64,000 bases of DNA from Hyaloperonospora brassicae (GCA_947650285.1 CANTFL010000927.1:1-64000), one strand, 5' to 3'; positions 29,820-43,296 are shown, numbered from the stretch's first letter. Program-made: numbers and translations. The notes: generated by a model from the sequence alone, not told the origin.

Positions 29820-30440
29820 GACGAGCGAATATTGTGTAGTAGATATTTCTCGTATGAGAAGTCAATCCCACTCTTCAATAGCCCTTGGACGACCGACTAA
29901 CGGATAAGGTACTCCTATTCTCTGCTCTAACCTTTTCCCACCTAGTGTACCCGTCGATTGGACGGGTCACTATCCTCCTGGTTGACTCGAGTCCACATCG
30001 AACTTTACCGTGATTGGGAATGAAGCTTACTCGTGGAAATTTTAACACGATTGTGTATATGTTGAGTGGGTCTCTATATGATAACTATTTGATCTGATTC
30101 AGATCGCCTTGCTCAACTGTGATGCTTGATCTGCGTGCCTTCTGACCACTTGAGCATCTCGCAATATTATTCCCGTTACCTTCACTCGTCTGCTGCGTCC
30201 AACCGCAGCTGAGGATTTTGTTGATATTCCTTGATTTCTGGCCAAAAATTCCAGGTACATTACTTGATTTGAGTATGCAACTTGTCCTGACGTCGGTTGG
30301 CCAATGATCCAACCAAAGGAGAAGCCGACACGTGTACTTAGAAGCAAATTCAACTCTGTTTAATGCTAACCAATCAAACCCAAAACTAACACATCTCTAG
30401 GCCTATCTCTATCACGAACATTCGATGCCACGCGTCTTTC
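29820..30440 (-). mobile_element. Truncated Gypsy LTR at the inner end of the left arm
   Basis: Reverse complement of the 3' two-thirds of the Gypsy LTR at 43,620-44,250, cut off inside the LTR at about 30,440. Its outer part matches the 3' LTR, while the innermost ~80 bp match the 5' LTR (32,380-32,460) better, at several diagnostic bases. Confidence 0.8.
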
Positions 30441-32122
30441 TTTCCAGAATAGCGTATTATTGGATCTATGTGGCTTTCAACAATTATTTCATCTTATAAA
30501 CTTTTGTGTGGTTTATTTTCGATTTGTACACAGCTGGATTAATGATCTCGATATAATGTTAAAATTTAGATCTTGTGTTGATATCGCGGTCTCGTTTTGG
30601 ATTCGCAATTGCGTTTAAAGATTCCGATTTCTGGTTCGATCCATTTGACTTGACAAAATCATTCTAGTGTTTATTACGTTACCCACCTTGCCACCAACAA
30701 TTGAAACACAATTGTGCTCCACCCGACCCAGCTCGTATTCTTTAATCGATGCCCAATTAGGACATAATCGACACTCACGATCTGTACGTTTCGAAGATTT
30801 ATTGAACGGTAGCATTTGTGATCGCTTTGCCATAATTGACTGTATTGATTTAATTTGTCGACCTCGTTAAAAAGTGGAGTGTCTTTTACCAAAAATATGT
30901 GGTGGAGTCGAGTCATAAAACTGCGTAATGAGCCCTCAGAACACTCACTGTACCGGACTGCCGATCTTCGTAGGGGTAGCCCGATGCCGCGTATATACCT
31001 TTACTGACCATGTGCACCCGTCGATTTGCACTCTTCGGTAGAATAGGACGGAGAATGAGATGTGGTAGCCTTTGCAGAGGTATAACTCCGTCCCCGTTAA
31101 GAATGTTCTTCACTCGGTAAGTTAGTAAGAGGCAACCCGGTCGACTCAGTCTTTTGTGGACTTATAACCAAACACTTCAGATAGCTTGTTGCTTTGGCAT
31201 TTCGTGTCACCACAGAGGTGTTAATTCCCTGGTCTTTACCTTTCCATAAGCCGCTAGGTTGAGAGGCCGATTTTGATAGCGGGTCTTTAAGGGAGTTACA
31301 ACTCGACGCTCCAACATGCCATCAGCTTCCCGGATTTACTTAAAATCGTTCTCGCTACGTATCTGACTTTGACGGAAGGGCAAAGTATATTCCGTCCCTG
31401 GAACAGGCGTTCAGACTAAGTACAAGCTCCTAAAAACGACGAAGACGTGCCATGAAGATCGCAAATTGAGTAATATTTATATTTAATTTTTCTATCCTTT
31501 AGCTCCGTTGTTTTATCCGTACCATCTTTGGAGTTCTGATTTGACCGGACAGGATTAACTTGACCTTTCGGGAGCAAGGTACACCTTGAAGGAGATGAGA
31601 TTCACCTTAAGGGAACCGAGGTCCACCATGAAGAAATCAAGGCCCACCTTAAGTGACCGAGGTCCACCTAGCGGGCTTCGAGGTTCATTTTGAGGGATCT
31701 GTTGCACCGTTACGGACCGGAACTTCCGATTAGGGACCTTGGTCTGATCATTTTAGTGCCGGTAACCTGATACTATGGCGATGATTGATCCCCGGTCGTT
31801 GTTAGAAGTCTTCTCCTCCGAATGTCTCGTCTCCCTCGATAATCATGATTATCTTGTCACCCATACCCTGAGGGGTGAACCTATGTTACTACGGTGCTCT
31901 GGTCTCACAGTCCATCATTTGCGATAAAACATCACCACACACCCTACAAGTATATTTGTGCTCAAAAAAATATAATTTATAACCTACGTCCCCACCTCAT
32001 TCACGATCATATTTTTCCTCGGCATTAGTCAACCTGTAAGCGTGCAAACGTCATACCAATAGGCACTTCATGTAAGGAAGGTAACAAGCACGAAGCTGGA
32101 GTACTTTTTCTAAAGTCGGTAG
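30441..32122. other. Intervening sequence, nothing recognised
   Basis: About 1.7 kb between the truncated LTR and the Gypsy 5' LTR. It contains a decayed short tandem repeat at 31,555-31,740. The small ORFs at 30,615-31,113 match no family I know. It may be older transposon debris. Confidence 0.5.
31555..31740. repeat. Decayed ~21-22-bp tandem repeat
   Basis: About seven imperfect units based on GAGGTCCACCTTAAGGG, variants including GAGATTCACCTTAAGGG, AAGGCCCACCTTAAGTG and GAGGTCCACCTAGCGGG. It is located just upstream of the Gypsy element. Confidence 0.6.
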
Positions 32123-33020
32123 TGTGGTTAGCAATTGGGAGATTTTACCGTTAAGGTGGGACGTGAAAGCTCACAAATCACAGACTTTGGTTAAGTCCGA
32201 AAATAATTCTGATTGGAGGAATGCTATCTGAGATGAGTGGCTCACACGGCCTCCATCTGATACCGATCTCGATCTCGAACGCTCGATCTCGATCTCTGGT
32301 GTCTGTCACGCCAAGTCTTTATGAAAAAAACCGCTTAATGTAAATCACCTGGGGTACAAGGGGTCGATACCATTGAGAGGAAGACGCGTGGCATCGAATG
32401 TTCGTGATAGAGATAGGCCTAGAGATGTGTTAGTTTTGGGTTTGATTGGTAAGCATTAAACAGAGTTGAATTTGCTTCTAAGTACACGTGTCGGCTTCTC
32501 CTTTGGTTGGATCATTGGCCACCCGACGTCAGGACAAGTTGCATACTCAAATCAAGTAATGTACCTGGAATTTTTGGCCAGAAATCAAGGAATATCAACA
32601 AAATTCCCAACTGCGATCGGACGCAGCGAACACGTATAGGCAAGGGTTGCAAGATCGCGAGATGGCTCAAATGGTCAGAATGCGTGCGGATAAAGCATCT
32701 ACATTCAACAAGACAATCCCGTAGAGATCAAGGTGGCTCATATCGAGCACCTTACAAGTACACCCGCTATTGTGTGAGGATCTTTACGAGACAGCACCAA
32801 TTTTAACCGCGGTCAAGCTTGGCATCGACACGAGTCCACTGAGAAGAGTGCAATCCCCACCTACAAATACACAAGGTGAGCGAAGCATACAACACGAGAT
32901 CTGAGACCCCTTCTTTAGTAGGTCGTCCGGGCGCCAGTGAAGAGCTGGTATCGACTCATCAATAGAGCGATAACCAGTCCACCACAATATTGCGCGTGCC
33001 CGGTTTTGAACCAGGTCTTT
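32123..33020 (+). repeat. Gypsy 5' LTR
   Basis: Direct repeat of 43,297-44,250. It is closest over CCGTTAAGGTGGGACGTG (32,149) to the AATTTTTGGCCAGAAATCAAGG stretch (~32,590) and more diverged afterwards. Boundaries are approximate. The GATCTC-type microsatellite inside is shorter than in the 3' LTR. Confidence 0.75.
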
Positions 33021-33959
33021 TACCGTGAGTCCCTTCAAGAAGATGTCAAGATCAAGACTGAATCTAAGATCGAAGCGTCAGAGGCATAAGGATCGCCGCA
33101 GACGCGTGGAATGAAAAATTTCTTGGATTATCAGGGTTTTGGGAGGGGCTATGATAACAGAAATTTAGGAGGAAGATAGATCGCTCGATCTGGAAGAGAT
33201 GAATCGACCCCTTCCTGATAATCCTTCGGGGACCAAATGGGATCGTGCTGCAAAGCATGATTTGCAGGGTGGAAACGTTTCGGATAAAACCGAACAATAA
33301 CCACCTAAGACCACGTTGGTGATATATAGAAGAAAGAGTTCAAGGTGGCAAAGATATAAAGCAGCGTTAGAGCTTAAACAACGTGATCGCGCCATGATAG
33401 AGGAGTATAGGCCGGTCAAGTTTTAGGAAGAAGAGGAAACAACAGAAGGGTGGCTACAGAACCTACTGACAAGGGATTTTGATAATAAGGAACTCAAGAC
33501 GTTTCTGTCAAGCATCCCGGTGCTACATATATTTTGAGCCCAAAATTATCGGGGAATTTATTGGCCCGATCTCAGCTTCAGCAACAGCATCAAACACGTT
33601 GTAAGGCATCAACGGAATCCTCCAGCTGCTGCGGGACTCAACAATTAGTCGCGGGGATATTCGACGCGAAGAAGTCACTGGATTGTGAACCAGATCAAGT
33701 GCTCAAGGCGTGTTGATCGCTATATGAAGAGCTGATTCAGTTGACGGGGGTAATACATAAACGAAGATCAATCGCTACCGGCCATCTCTGATGTCCCAGG
33801 CAGATTGTAGACAGGATATACAAGCAAGATGATCAAGCTTTCTGGAGATCGAAGATGCTCTGAGAGGATATCACACTCGATCACCGCAGTACTCATCGGA
33901 TGATTCAGAGACCGAATCGGATTACTTGTTCGGTACCCAGCGGATGGTGCTAAGCCCAA

Positions 33960-34870
33960 GTGAGGCAACTCATCTGCGATATCGCGTGGTTAAATATATG
34001 GACGAGTCGCTCTCAGCAGCTGCATTCGCCAGAGAGGACACGATTCCGAACACCCCAGGACCACTACAGACGTATTCTGAAGCTGCTATATGACGTTTAT
34101 AGAAAGAACGTAGGCAACAATCCGGGCAAGCGTTTATATCAAATTCAGACTGTGAGACGCACGAGAAGGCAGGATACATACGTCTCAGATTTCGAGATGG
34201 AGTCGGTAGAGTTGCGTCAAGACAGAACGGATGCATATTTCCCGAAAGAAGACGATCCCGACGACTCGGGACAAGACGATTTTAGACGGCCTCTTGTAGC
34301 GGCTACGAAAACGGCGCCGGGTGGTGGGCTTAGCACTCCGCGGATTCGAATGTCTGCGATCGCGGATCTAAAGTAATTCAACGGAAAAAACAGGGATGAA
34401 GATTGGGCCAGGAGCTGTATCAGCAAGGTAAACTTCGCATTCCTACGAGACCAAGCCCCAGATTGAGAGAATTTCCTAGTGTTCAAAGATCCCACCACGG
34501 GCCCCGCACGGAACTAGTATAGCCAGCTAACTCGATCTTCTCGTCATTCATGGAAGAACCTTTTGGAGAGTTTTTCTCGTACAATACGGGGACAATGTTA
34601 TGTGGGTTTATAGACAGTATTACCATTGAAAGAAGCGATCAGAGGAAATGGCATTGGAATATCTGTATCCTTTGAATGTCGCGGTGATAAGAGCGAAGTT
34701 ACGGATTCGAGACGGATCGCGGGATGTAAGTCGCTAACATGTGAAACACTTGATCGTACTGATTGACGATGGCGATCTTAATAAACAATCGACGTTGCAA
34801 AGGTTGGAAGACGCAGATGTGATAAAATAGACACTACGCGCTTACCAGCGTATGAAGAAAAGACACGTTC
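33960..34870 (+). pseudogene. Gypsy gag relic
   Basis: One frame reads FNGKNRDEDWARSCISKV and then AFLRDQAPD, with WKNLLESF further on: the capsid-region signature of oomycete Gypsy gag. It is interrupted by stops from about 34,373 onward. Upstream codons (33,960-34,376) form an open stretch of 138 aa that is probably the gag N-terminus. Gag would have formed the intracellular particle. Confidence 0.7.
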
Positions 34871-35099
34871 AACCATCAACAGGATCGAACAAATTGTGAG
34901 CGCGACCTACATCATCATTTCCCCAACCACCGACGAAGCCAGCTCGCGCAGTGACAACTCTTCGTGTGGAGATCGAAGACAGTGGAACATATGCATAACT
35001 CAGCAGATAGAACGGGTAAGAGGAACCAAGGAATTTGTTTGTGGTCGCAACCTTTGATCGATAAAAGAATTTAGAAGATCAAGGTGCGGATCTGGAAAT

Positions 35100-36060
35100 A
35101 AAAGAGCCTGATAGGCAGTGAGGATTGCGTCACAATAAATAAATCGTGCAACCACTGCCTATCGAAACCCCATCACGATTTTGGGTGCTTGAAGAGATTA
35201 ACATGGTAGAAGTGTGGTCGCAAAGAACATCCTTCAAGCAAGTGCCTTCGTGTGTGTGTGTAGCTTGAGCAGAGATAAATGACTGTGGCAGATTCCCTAT
35301 GGAGGAATTCTACAATTTGATCCGCAAGTGGTATGTGCCCAGCAAGCATGCCGGAATGTTTCCATTCAAATTCGAAGAGATGTAATACTAAGACGCTTGG
35401 CGGTTTTGAATCTGGTACGAGTCGAGCGTTCTAGGCTTTGCATTTATGCATTTGTTGACAAGCGAAAGATAGTTTAAGAGTCTAGCGATCCGATAGCTAA
35501 AACACGTGTTGGTTCTGCTTTTGTCTTACGATCTTAAGTGTGATAATTGATGAATATATTCGAATTCTTATGAAGATGGATCTTATTCGGGTCTAGAGGA
35601 ACACGCGCGGGTATTGGAAGGATCATTCTCCAGGAAAGTGCTTAAAACAAGCCAGGGCTGTAGGCAAGATCAGTAACTAGAAGTCCACCATTTTGTTTGA
35701 ATTCGGCGCCAAAGCTCTATCATAAAACCACCTTTGCTCGCAAGGTGGGATATGTAATTGATATGAGTTGGACCCCGGAATGCGTCGGGATCGAGGAAAA
35801 CACCTACATGACAATTGGGCAAACTATGATTAAGGTCACATTGGACGGATTGCTGGTGTCCTACTTCGACGTACATGTCGAATATCAAGCAGAAAATGGG
35901 CCATAATGGGTATGAATATAATGGTTCCGGCAGTTATCTTTTTAGATCCGGCCGATAGACACTATGCTTGCCGGACGAAGTACGGATCAGTTTGGCGGGA
36001 CGTAGGACACCATTCAGACCGAATATATCGGCGGTCAAACCTATTGATCGACATGTAAGT
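35100..36060 (+). pseudogene. Gypsy zinc knuckle and protease relic
   Basis: Near 35,170 a decayed CX2CX..GHXXXXC knuckle is visible (KCGRKEHPSSKC). The protease region at 35,697-35,906 is an open stretch ending KVTLDGLLVSYFDVHVEYQ. It is followed in another frame (about 35,950-36,010) by LCLPDEVRISLAGRRTPF, a segment typical of the protease C-terminus in these elements. The catalytic DTG triplet is not recognisable. Confidence 0.65.
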
Positions 36061-36546
36061 ATCCTAGCCGACAAGTAGACCGAAGTTAGGATCACGAACA
36101 ATCCTCAGAAGTCCAAATTTGGGTGAGGCGAGATGTGACTTGAGTGACTACTTCAGCGGCCGGACCATGAAAATTATGTTCTTGCAACTTACAAACGTAG
36201 GTGCACACGATCTGGTGATACATTATGGCGCCCCGTTGGTTTTATCCGTTGACATAAACATGATACTTCGATCTCCAGGATATGTGTCTGTTGGATCGAG
36301 ACGAATAACGAATAATAGACGCTAGCGTGCGAAGCTACGGTAGAGTGGGAGGCGGAAGAGAGTAAAACATGCGCGGGGCCACTGGTAGACTATCTGGAAA
36401 TTACAAGGCCGACGCGTACACTAACTCGGTAAGAGAATGAGACAGAGGAAGCCAAAAATCCAGGATAGATCGAGGCACGATCTGAATTTAGCTGCGACGA
36501 CGGCAGAGATCGGAGGTCGACGAAAGAGACATGTGCATCTAAGTCT

Positions 36547-37660
36547 ATGTGTAAGACCCCAGGGCGATTTAGCGATGAGGTCGGACCTAGACCGACTGAT
36601 CCGCCACAAAGACCGGTCATCCATCAATCAGACGAGATCATAGCGGACGATAGTGAGAAAAAAGATCTGGAACGACCGGATAGGTCTGATCGACTATATC
36701 AACGAATCGGTATAGTTACAGGCGGCGAGGACGCGAAGATAGAAGAACCGCATTCTCCACCAGTTTGTTATCACGAAGGGGGCGAGTTATTCGCGGAAGA
36801 AGTCGAACAGCACTCGGCTGTGCTACCAGAGGTAGTAGCATCGTCGAGAGAGATATCGATTGATGATGTCCAAGTTGGATATTATAAGGGTCCATTATCT
36901 AAAGATCAAGAGGAGATACGACAGTCGATATGGAAGAGCAAGCATCTCTTGATTGGAAAAGATAATGCTTTACCATTTGCAGCACGCGGTGCGTTATGCG
37001 ATATTGATGTCGGTGACACGAATCCGATTGAACTGCGTGTATTGGCGGTATCACCAAAATTTTGAAAGATATTGGCAGACTTAATCAAGTATTTGTTGTC
37101 AGCAAAAATCGTTCGACCTCCAATTTCGCCATGGGCGTCACCAACAGTCGTGAATATCAAGAAATCGGCGAATACACCAGGTTATGTATTGAGTATAGGC
37201 GGGTGCATCAGCTAAAACGGCTAAGATTTTACCCCATGCCCCTTATTAGCGAGCTGCTGAAACATATAGAGAAGGCACTGTGGTATTGTTCCTTGGATAT
37301 GTCAAGTGAATTATGGAAGGTGGAAATTTTTCGAACGGTCTTGGATGTTTCTGCGTTCATTACCCCTTCCAGTCTATTTATTTGCTAGAATATGCATTCG
37401 AAATGATGAACACCCCAGAGATTACGAGCGATTGATTAAAATGCTTTGTATGGATACTTAAAGATCGGCGAGAGTATGTTTCGACCGCAACGGGTCTCCC
37501 CAAGTTGACAGACGTGTTGACGAAAGGAAACCAGAGACAGATCGACCGCCATCAGTGCTGGGCATTTGATCGTTCATGACGACATATTGACCTTAGCTAC
37601 AACATGGGCCTCTCTATACGACAAGGTGAAACGATTTCTTTCGGTGTGCGATCGATGAAC
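36547..37660 (+). pseudogene. Gypsy reverse transcriptase relic
   Basis: The frame at 36,547-37,065 ends in KHLLIGKDNALPFAARGALCD, just before the RT. 37,062-37,388 keeps TRLCIEYRRVHQL, YPMPLISELL and WYCSLDMSS motifs. Near 37,560-37,650 the metal-binding YIDD is replaced by a VHDD-like remnant followed by LYDKVKRFLSVCDR. Stops and frameshifts separate these pieces. Confidence 0.8.
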
Positions 37661-37799
37661 CCTATTAATAAGTCTGGCCGATAGTTTTTAGGGGCGGCAT
37701 AAAGTAGATTTTTGGGGGCACCAAGTTTTAGAAGCTTGGTCGGAAGCTCGCCCTAAAAATTTAAAAAAATATTAAATCTTCCTTTCCCTACATAGGTGC

Positions 37800-38400
37800 G
37801 TCTATGCAGTCATTCTTGGGCAGTCTGAATTATTATATCAGATTCATCGAAGATTTTGCGATCTACGCATTATTGCTATACGAGTTGAGGGAGACCGAGT
37901 TTTTCAAGATTCGCCAAATGGACGTAGGTGATACAGCAAGCACAAAGTCGATCAAAGAGGACCGCAATTCAGCTATGGAGGAGCGCAAAGATCACGATTG
38001 AGACAAAACAATTCGGTGGTAGAAGGGTACGATTGCAATCAACATGTTGAAAGCCAAAGTCGCTACTACTCCGATTCTTATACACTTTAATCCATATCAA
38101 ATTACGGTGATCGTAGCGTATGCAAGCGAGTGGGCGGTATCAGCATCACTCCTGCAGGAATACGATGGCGTATACTGGCCGGTGACATTTGTGAGCCGAA
38201 CCCTCAAGCCTATTATGATAAAATATGGCATGGTAAAGAAAGGGATTTCAGCCCTGCTTGAAATCTTGGATGTGTTCTACGTGATGTTCGTATCTCGAAA
38301 GAACACGGTCCTCACTTGGCATTCAACCCGGGCTTGGCTGGTTCGATCTTCGGGTCTTAATGTGAGGATGGGGAAATGTGCCGCGTTGTTTTCAAGTTAA
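37800..38400 (+). pseudogene. Gypsy RT connection and RNase H relic
   Basis: 37,804-38,001 reads MQSFLGSLNYYIRFIEDFA, the conserved Gypsy RT connection. 38,044-38,400 reads LKAKVATTPILIHFNP, then YASEWAVSASLLQEYDG and FVSRTLKP, the Gypsy RNase H signature. The pieces lie in different frames. Confidence 0.82.
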
Positions 38401-38919
38401 AATTTGACAGTGCGGACATGTGGGAAAGGGGAGGATAAATACTCGGTACACTTGCGGCCAGCATAAACCCTAGTTCCGAAGTGGATGAGATGCTTATCTC
38501 TATCGCTCCCCCAAGAGGAAACCGAGACAACTATATCAATGCCACCGCCTACGGTGGAAGAAGGCGAGGACCTCATGGTGATCAGTTTTGATAAATCAGC
38601 TCGGGTAAAATGGAAGAGTGGGGCCCACAGCGCGATCGTGTGAAACCATCCGAACGGATCGTTGTGGCAGCGGCATCATAATATGCGATTGACTTAACCG
38701 TAAATACAGTGAAATATCGCAATTTATTGTTTGGTTTCGATCTGTTGCATGAACAAACTAGGAATAAATCATCATATACGTCGATTCCAACTTTTTGTTC
38801 CGTTAACTGCGGAGTGAGATTGATTATCAGGCGCCGGAGTTGCCTGAGGTGCTACACGAAGAAGTGGTGCAACAGATTGGAATTGAGCAGATAAAGCAGG
38901 TAAAAAAGGTGGAACGTTA

Positions 38920-40200
38920 GATTGCCCACGTGAAAAAGTATCTCATTGGGACTGTGAACCTGATGAGTGAAGAAGATGCAAAAATGTGGTCTCAGATTGC
39001 TCCATATTGTGAGGTGGACGCGAACGGGTCGATGTTTTTCTATCCTCGGTCGTCTGAGACATCGGAAGATCGCACAGAGATGACCGGCCTCGTAGTGCCT
39101 GGAATGTTGCAGCGTGACTTTTTGAATCATTGTCACACGATTTTATAAGGAGTCACCAATATATTGGAAGGCCGTATCAGCGGATCCGATCTTTTTATAA
39201 TTTGTAGAGGGTTATATCGGGGCGTTTAACGGTATATGGGCGATTTCGTAGACTGTAGTACTGGATAAGTCTTAGCTTTGCTCTCGGGGGGATTACCAGG
39301 CAATGTGCAATCCACATACCCGTTTCTAATGATTTCAATGGACCATATGCCCTGTCTTTCTAAGTCGCTCAAGGGGAACACGGAGTTCCTGGAAGGGAGA
39401 TATCTATTCTCGAAATATGTGGTAGCTAGAGACAGCGCATCACGAACAGCGCAGAAAATTGTAGAAGGATACGAGGAATGCGTGTTGCGAAGGTTTGGAG
39501 CAAGTGAGGTAAACGGCGTGATCGGGAACCTGCATATATGTCAGAATTCTTCCAGGCATTTAACAAGAACGTCGGACAGAAACATCTTCCAACTGTGGCT
39601 TATCGCTTTCAAGAGAATGGCACAGCAGAACGCATGTTTAAGACGCTGACTAGATCCATCAAGATGTATGTAGCAGATGTAGATCAGAAGGATTGGGAAG
39701 ATTACGCTGATAAATTGACGTTTTCAATCTATACAGCCCTAGATCGTGTACGCAAAGATAGCAGTTCTACCTGATCTACGTCTGGGACCCAAAACTGAAG
39801 TTGGAGGCAACGCCACCACTGGGAAACAACAAGATACGGGATCGGGGACCTAGGAGATGGCGATACAACATTTATCGTCAGTACCAGCGAGCTAGATCGA
39901 TGGTGAACGAGCAACTCCAGGTCACGATCCGAGATCGAGCAGATCGGTATAATGCATATAACTATTTGCATAACATAGAGTGTGGGACGCAAGTATGGCT
40001 CTATTTGTATGGAGTCAAAGCTGGATACGCCCGCAAGCTTGCACATATGTCGGATGGACCGTTTCGGTGGCGGACCTCTGCGGAGACCATGCGGTTCGAT
40101 TTAAGATTTTAGGAACGGTAAACAGAATGTATCCGGTCGTGCATGTCTCTAAGTTAAAACGAGTAGCAAATTATTTAGATCGGCAGAGTGGTGTATTGAT
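38920..40200 (+). pseudogene. Gypsy integrase relic
   Basis: Successive open pieces show an N-terminal segment (38,930-39,148), the core domain (ISMDHMPCLSKSLKGNTEF at about 39,330; FQENGTAERMFKTLTRSIKMY at about 39,610) and the C-terminal domain (GTQVWLYL, DGPF, DHAVRF and VHVSKLKRV near 40,140). Several frameshifts make it inactive. Confidence 0.82.
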
Positions 40201-43200
40201 GGTTGACTATGGAGATCGCATTTTTATGGAATTCTCTTGCCGGAGGATAGTTGGGAGATCGAATTGGACGCTGATTAATATAAAGAGAAGGAGGTTTTGG
40301 ATGTACGATTGGGACGTACGACTCGTTACGGTCGGATACATAAACATTGTCTCATGCGGTATTAGGAACAAAAAAATGTGACCAGGATCGACGAAGCCGA
40401 TCTAAATTGTGGACCTTTGCTTTAAGTATCTGATTAAGATCGATTGAGTCGCAATCGTTTTGATTTGATGCAATCTCAAGAAGCAAAGATCGTCAGCTAA
40501 TGGATTGGGGGGTGATTGACGTACAATGCGGTTGTATGAGAAGGTGGATGGGCTAAATGTAATATGACTGAAGACCGTAGATTGCGGAGATCCGATTGCG
40601 GCTGTAAAGCTGAAGAAAAAGAAACGAAGCTAATCTAAAGAAGGACATAATATGAGATTATGAAAAGATATTATGTTGAATGATGGAAGCTAAGGGAACC
40701 AACATAGCCGTTACGCCGAAAAGAATTTGCCGGGTAATCTCGGAATTAACGATTCGGGGTGGGTTACAGGCGAAGAACGATACTGGGATCTCCACAGCTT
40801 ATCGGTCTCTATCTGGGACAGAGCGGTCGACGGATCGGGGACGTCTCGACCTCGGCTGTTAAAACCGTGATACTACGGTGGCAATTTTTTTAAAGCGGGT
40901 AAAGGTAGGAAAGATGGAGCAAGCATAATGTCCAGATCGCAATGAACCACGATCATACCTTCGAATTTACCTGGATGATCGACCTACACCGAGAGCCACC
41001 CCACTATATTATCTATTTCCTCTGCTAACAGTATTAAGCAAGCTGACGGTCTATAAGGTGCTGCTTTCGGAAGATTAAGATCGCATGGGTCGATTCCCAT
41101 AGGGATTGACGTTTCATAACATCATACTCTTCGTACAGGGAAGCCAGTCGACCAAACCACCCTACACGACGAAATGAGATCGGATTAGTCCGCGGAAAGG
41201 CGCTCTCCCAAGTTTTCGAGGAATACAGACTTTTGATCTGTGTCATTGACACCAGTAAAGGGGCCCAATTTGCTGAGACGAGCGAATTCAAGGTTACCTA
41301 TATCGTCGGAAACAAAAATCACTTTGATATGACGAAGTGTCGGAAGAAGAAATCAACGTTTAATCAATAATGCGGGCCCGGTTAATCCATTAATTAGAGC
41401 AAGGCGTGACTTAAGCAGATGATAGGGGCGAGCGATCTCGGAACCCTGGAATACACACAGCTCGATTGCTTTTGACGCGAGGTAGATCTCCATTGTCGGC
41501 CTGCGTCAACGACTTGTTTATCGATGCACGCGGACTGCTGGTGACCGTGATCGTCCCCTAGGAATCACATCTTCCCCGTCAGATGAAATGAGGCTCGATG
41601 CCGCAGCCGCCTCTGGCTTACCGGGAAAATCCACGATGATCAAGGAGACAGATGATTGGGCTCAATGCTGAGATCGGGAGACGGGCGGCTCGCGACGAGA
41701 AGAATATCGAGAAGTAGACAGCGCCGCAAGGGTCGCATCCTCAACCTCGGTGGAATCCTCAATATAAGTGACTCAATTATCCTCGGAGGCAGGCGATGCG
41801 GCACGACGGATTCGGTATTTGCCAGGTTTGCGGGTAGGTCGAGCGGAGCGAGACCGCGGCGTGTCTTGAGATCACGCTACCTCTTCGCGTCGCCAATTGG
41901 TTTGGTAAGGACGGTAGAGATCAAAAATAGAGAGGCTTTCTTGAGGACTCTCTGTGCCCGTGAAGATACTGTTTTACGCTGACTCATGCGGCTTGGCTAC
42001 GCTGGATCGGTACGGCTCGGAGCTTTCTCGGAGAGGGGATCGATCGAGGCCACTGATGTCGAGATAGGTATGGCTACACTAGTCACCAGCGATGTCATGT
42101 GATCTCGGAGCGTGCGATCATCGCGCACAGCGCGGTCCCGTTCCGCTTCCAGGTTTGACAGCTCGAAACGCATTTAGTGATTAAGGAGACGCGATCAAAA
42201 AACACGCGTTTGAGCCGCTCATGTTAGATAGATCGATTAGCGTCGTTTGCCTTTTCCCGAGGCAACTTTACTCGCAGTTCCCCAACGCGCTCGACACGTC
42301 GTCGCCCTTATCTTGAGAATTGGTAGGCAACTTTTGTTATTGAAATGCTGCTTCATACACCCGACTGAGGCGACCCAAAAGCGCATAACGCTCAGTCACC
42401 AAACAATATCCGACCATGTCTATCTGCTCACGATTCCCGGCGATCTTATAATCACATTTCTCATAAGCTAATGGCGTTTTTGGAACGCCTTCAGAAGATT
42501 CTTGTACAGACACATGATCTCGGCAGCCTGTTCCTCGATCTCGGATGCCTGCTTGTGGATTTCGGCTTGGAATTCGCTTAGCACCTCGTAAAAATTTCGT
42601 CGTTCGTTGCGATTCATTTCTAAGTCGCGAGCGCAGGGTATCGTACTCGACTTGAACAAAAGTCACGAACGGACGCAGAGGTGCAGAGCTTCTGCAAATT
42701 TGTTTTCAGTTTACGATTGCGGGCGAGCTGCCGAGCTAACTCGACCTCCATGTCCAATACCGGTCCAAGATCGTTTAACGCTGATCCAGTCGAGAGAAGA
42801 GGAAATAAATCATCTCTTAAGCCAAATCACAGTCGATCACAGACGATGACCCGACGCGGACGCTGAGCTGTGGAACAGCTTGTCAATTACAAGAACTCAG
42901 GACGGCGTTGTCAATATTGGGAATAGTTGGAGCAGGGATCGGAGACAAATTTGCGGCAGGAACCAAACTTGGACCCACATCGAGTGTGTCGGCCGATGTG
43001 GTCATGACTGTGGCTATCGAGTGATCGCACTCGCCCAACACCAGCGTCGGAGGTTCTGAACAGACCAAGCTGGCTCCATCAGACGAAACACCTATTGCCT
43101 CAGATGTATCGGGTTGAGATCTGGGTATATTCGACCTAATGTTCGATCTAAGGGGTATAATTCGATATGGCACCATTCAGCATGGTAAGGATCAAATCGA

Positions 43201-43296
43201 GTTTAAATAACGAAAATGATGTCAATAGCTGTCACGATGCAAGAGATTGAAGAGCTAGGTCGACACCGTTTGTCTACAAACGGCACAGGGGACGAT
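40200..43296 (+). other. 3' internal region of the Gypsy element, no conserved plus-strand domain seen
   Basis: About 3 kb between integrase and 3' LTR. An Arg-rich 108-aa open stretch at 41,656-41,982 matches nothing I recognise. The region ends in a purine tract (CACAGGGGACGA, about 43,284-43,295) that fits a polypurine tract next to the LTR start TGTAATGACA. Confidence 0.5.
42340..42870 (-). pseudogene. Possible decayed antisense coiled-coil ORF in the Gypsy 3' region
   Basis: On the minus strand, pieces such as RNERRNFYEVLSEFQAEI and KQASEIEEQAAEI have heptad-like spacing. Long 3' regions of some oomycete Gypsy elements carry an antisense ORF; this would be a broken version. Weak support. 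Confidence 0.3.

Larger units (their letters stand above)
23508..30440. repeat. Left arm of a 6.93-kb inverted repeat (upstream flank of U2)
   Basis: The reverse complement matches 43,620-50,551 almost base for base, with only scattered substitutions seen. Homology continues outward through U2 into the Utopia copies. The arm is AT-rich. Apart from the decayed LTR pieces listed separately I see no gene: the short ORFs are of random size and composition. 23,508-24,870 and 25,600-29,820 hold nothing I can recognise. Confidence 0.95.

Noticed and set aside
36547..37065. 172-codon frame as an independent host gene
   Set aside because: Its C-terminal part matches the conserved segment just before the Gypsy RT, so it is a piece of the dead polyprotein.
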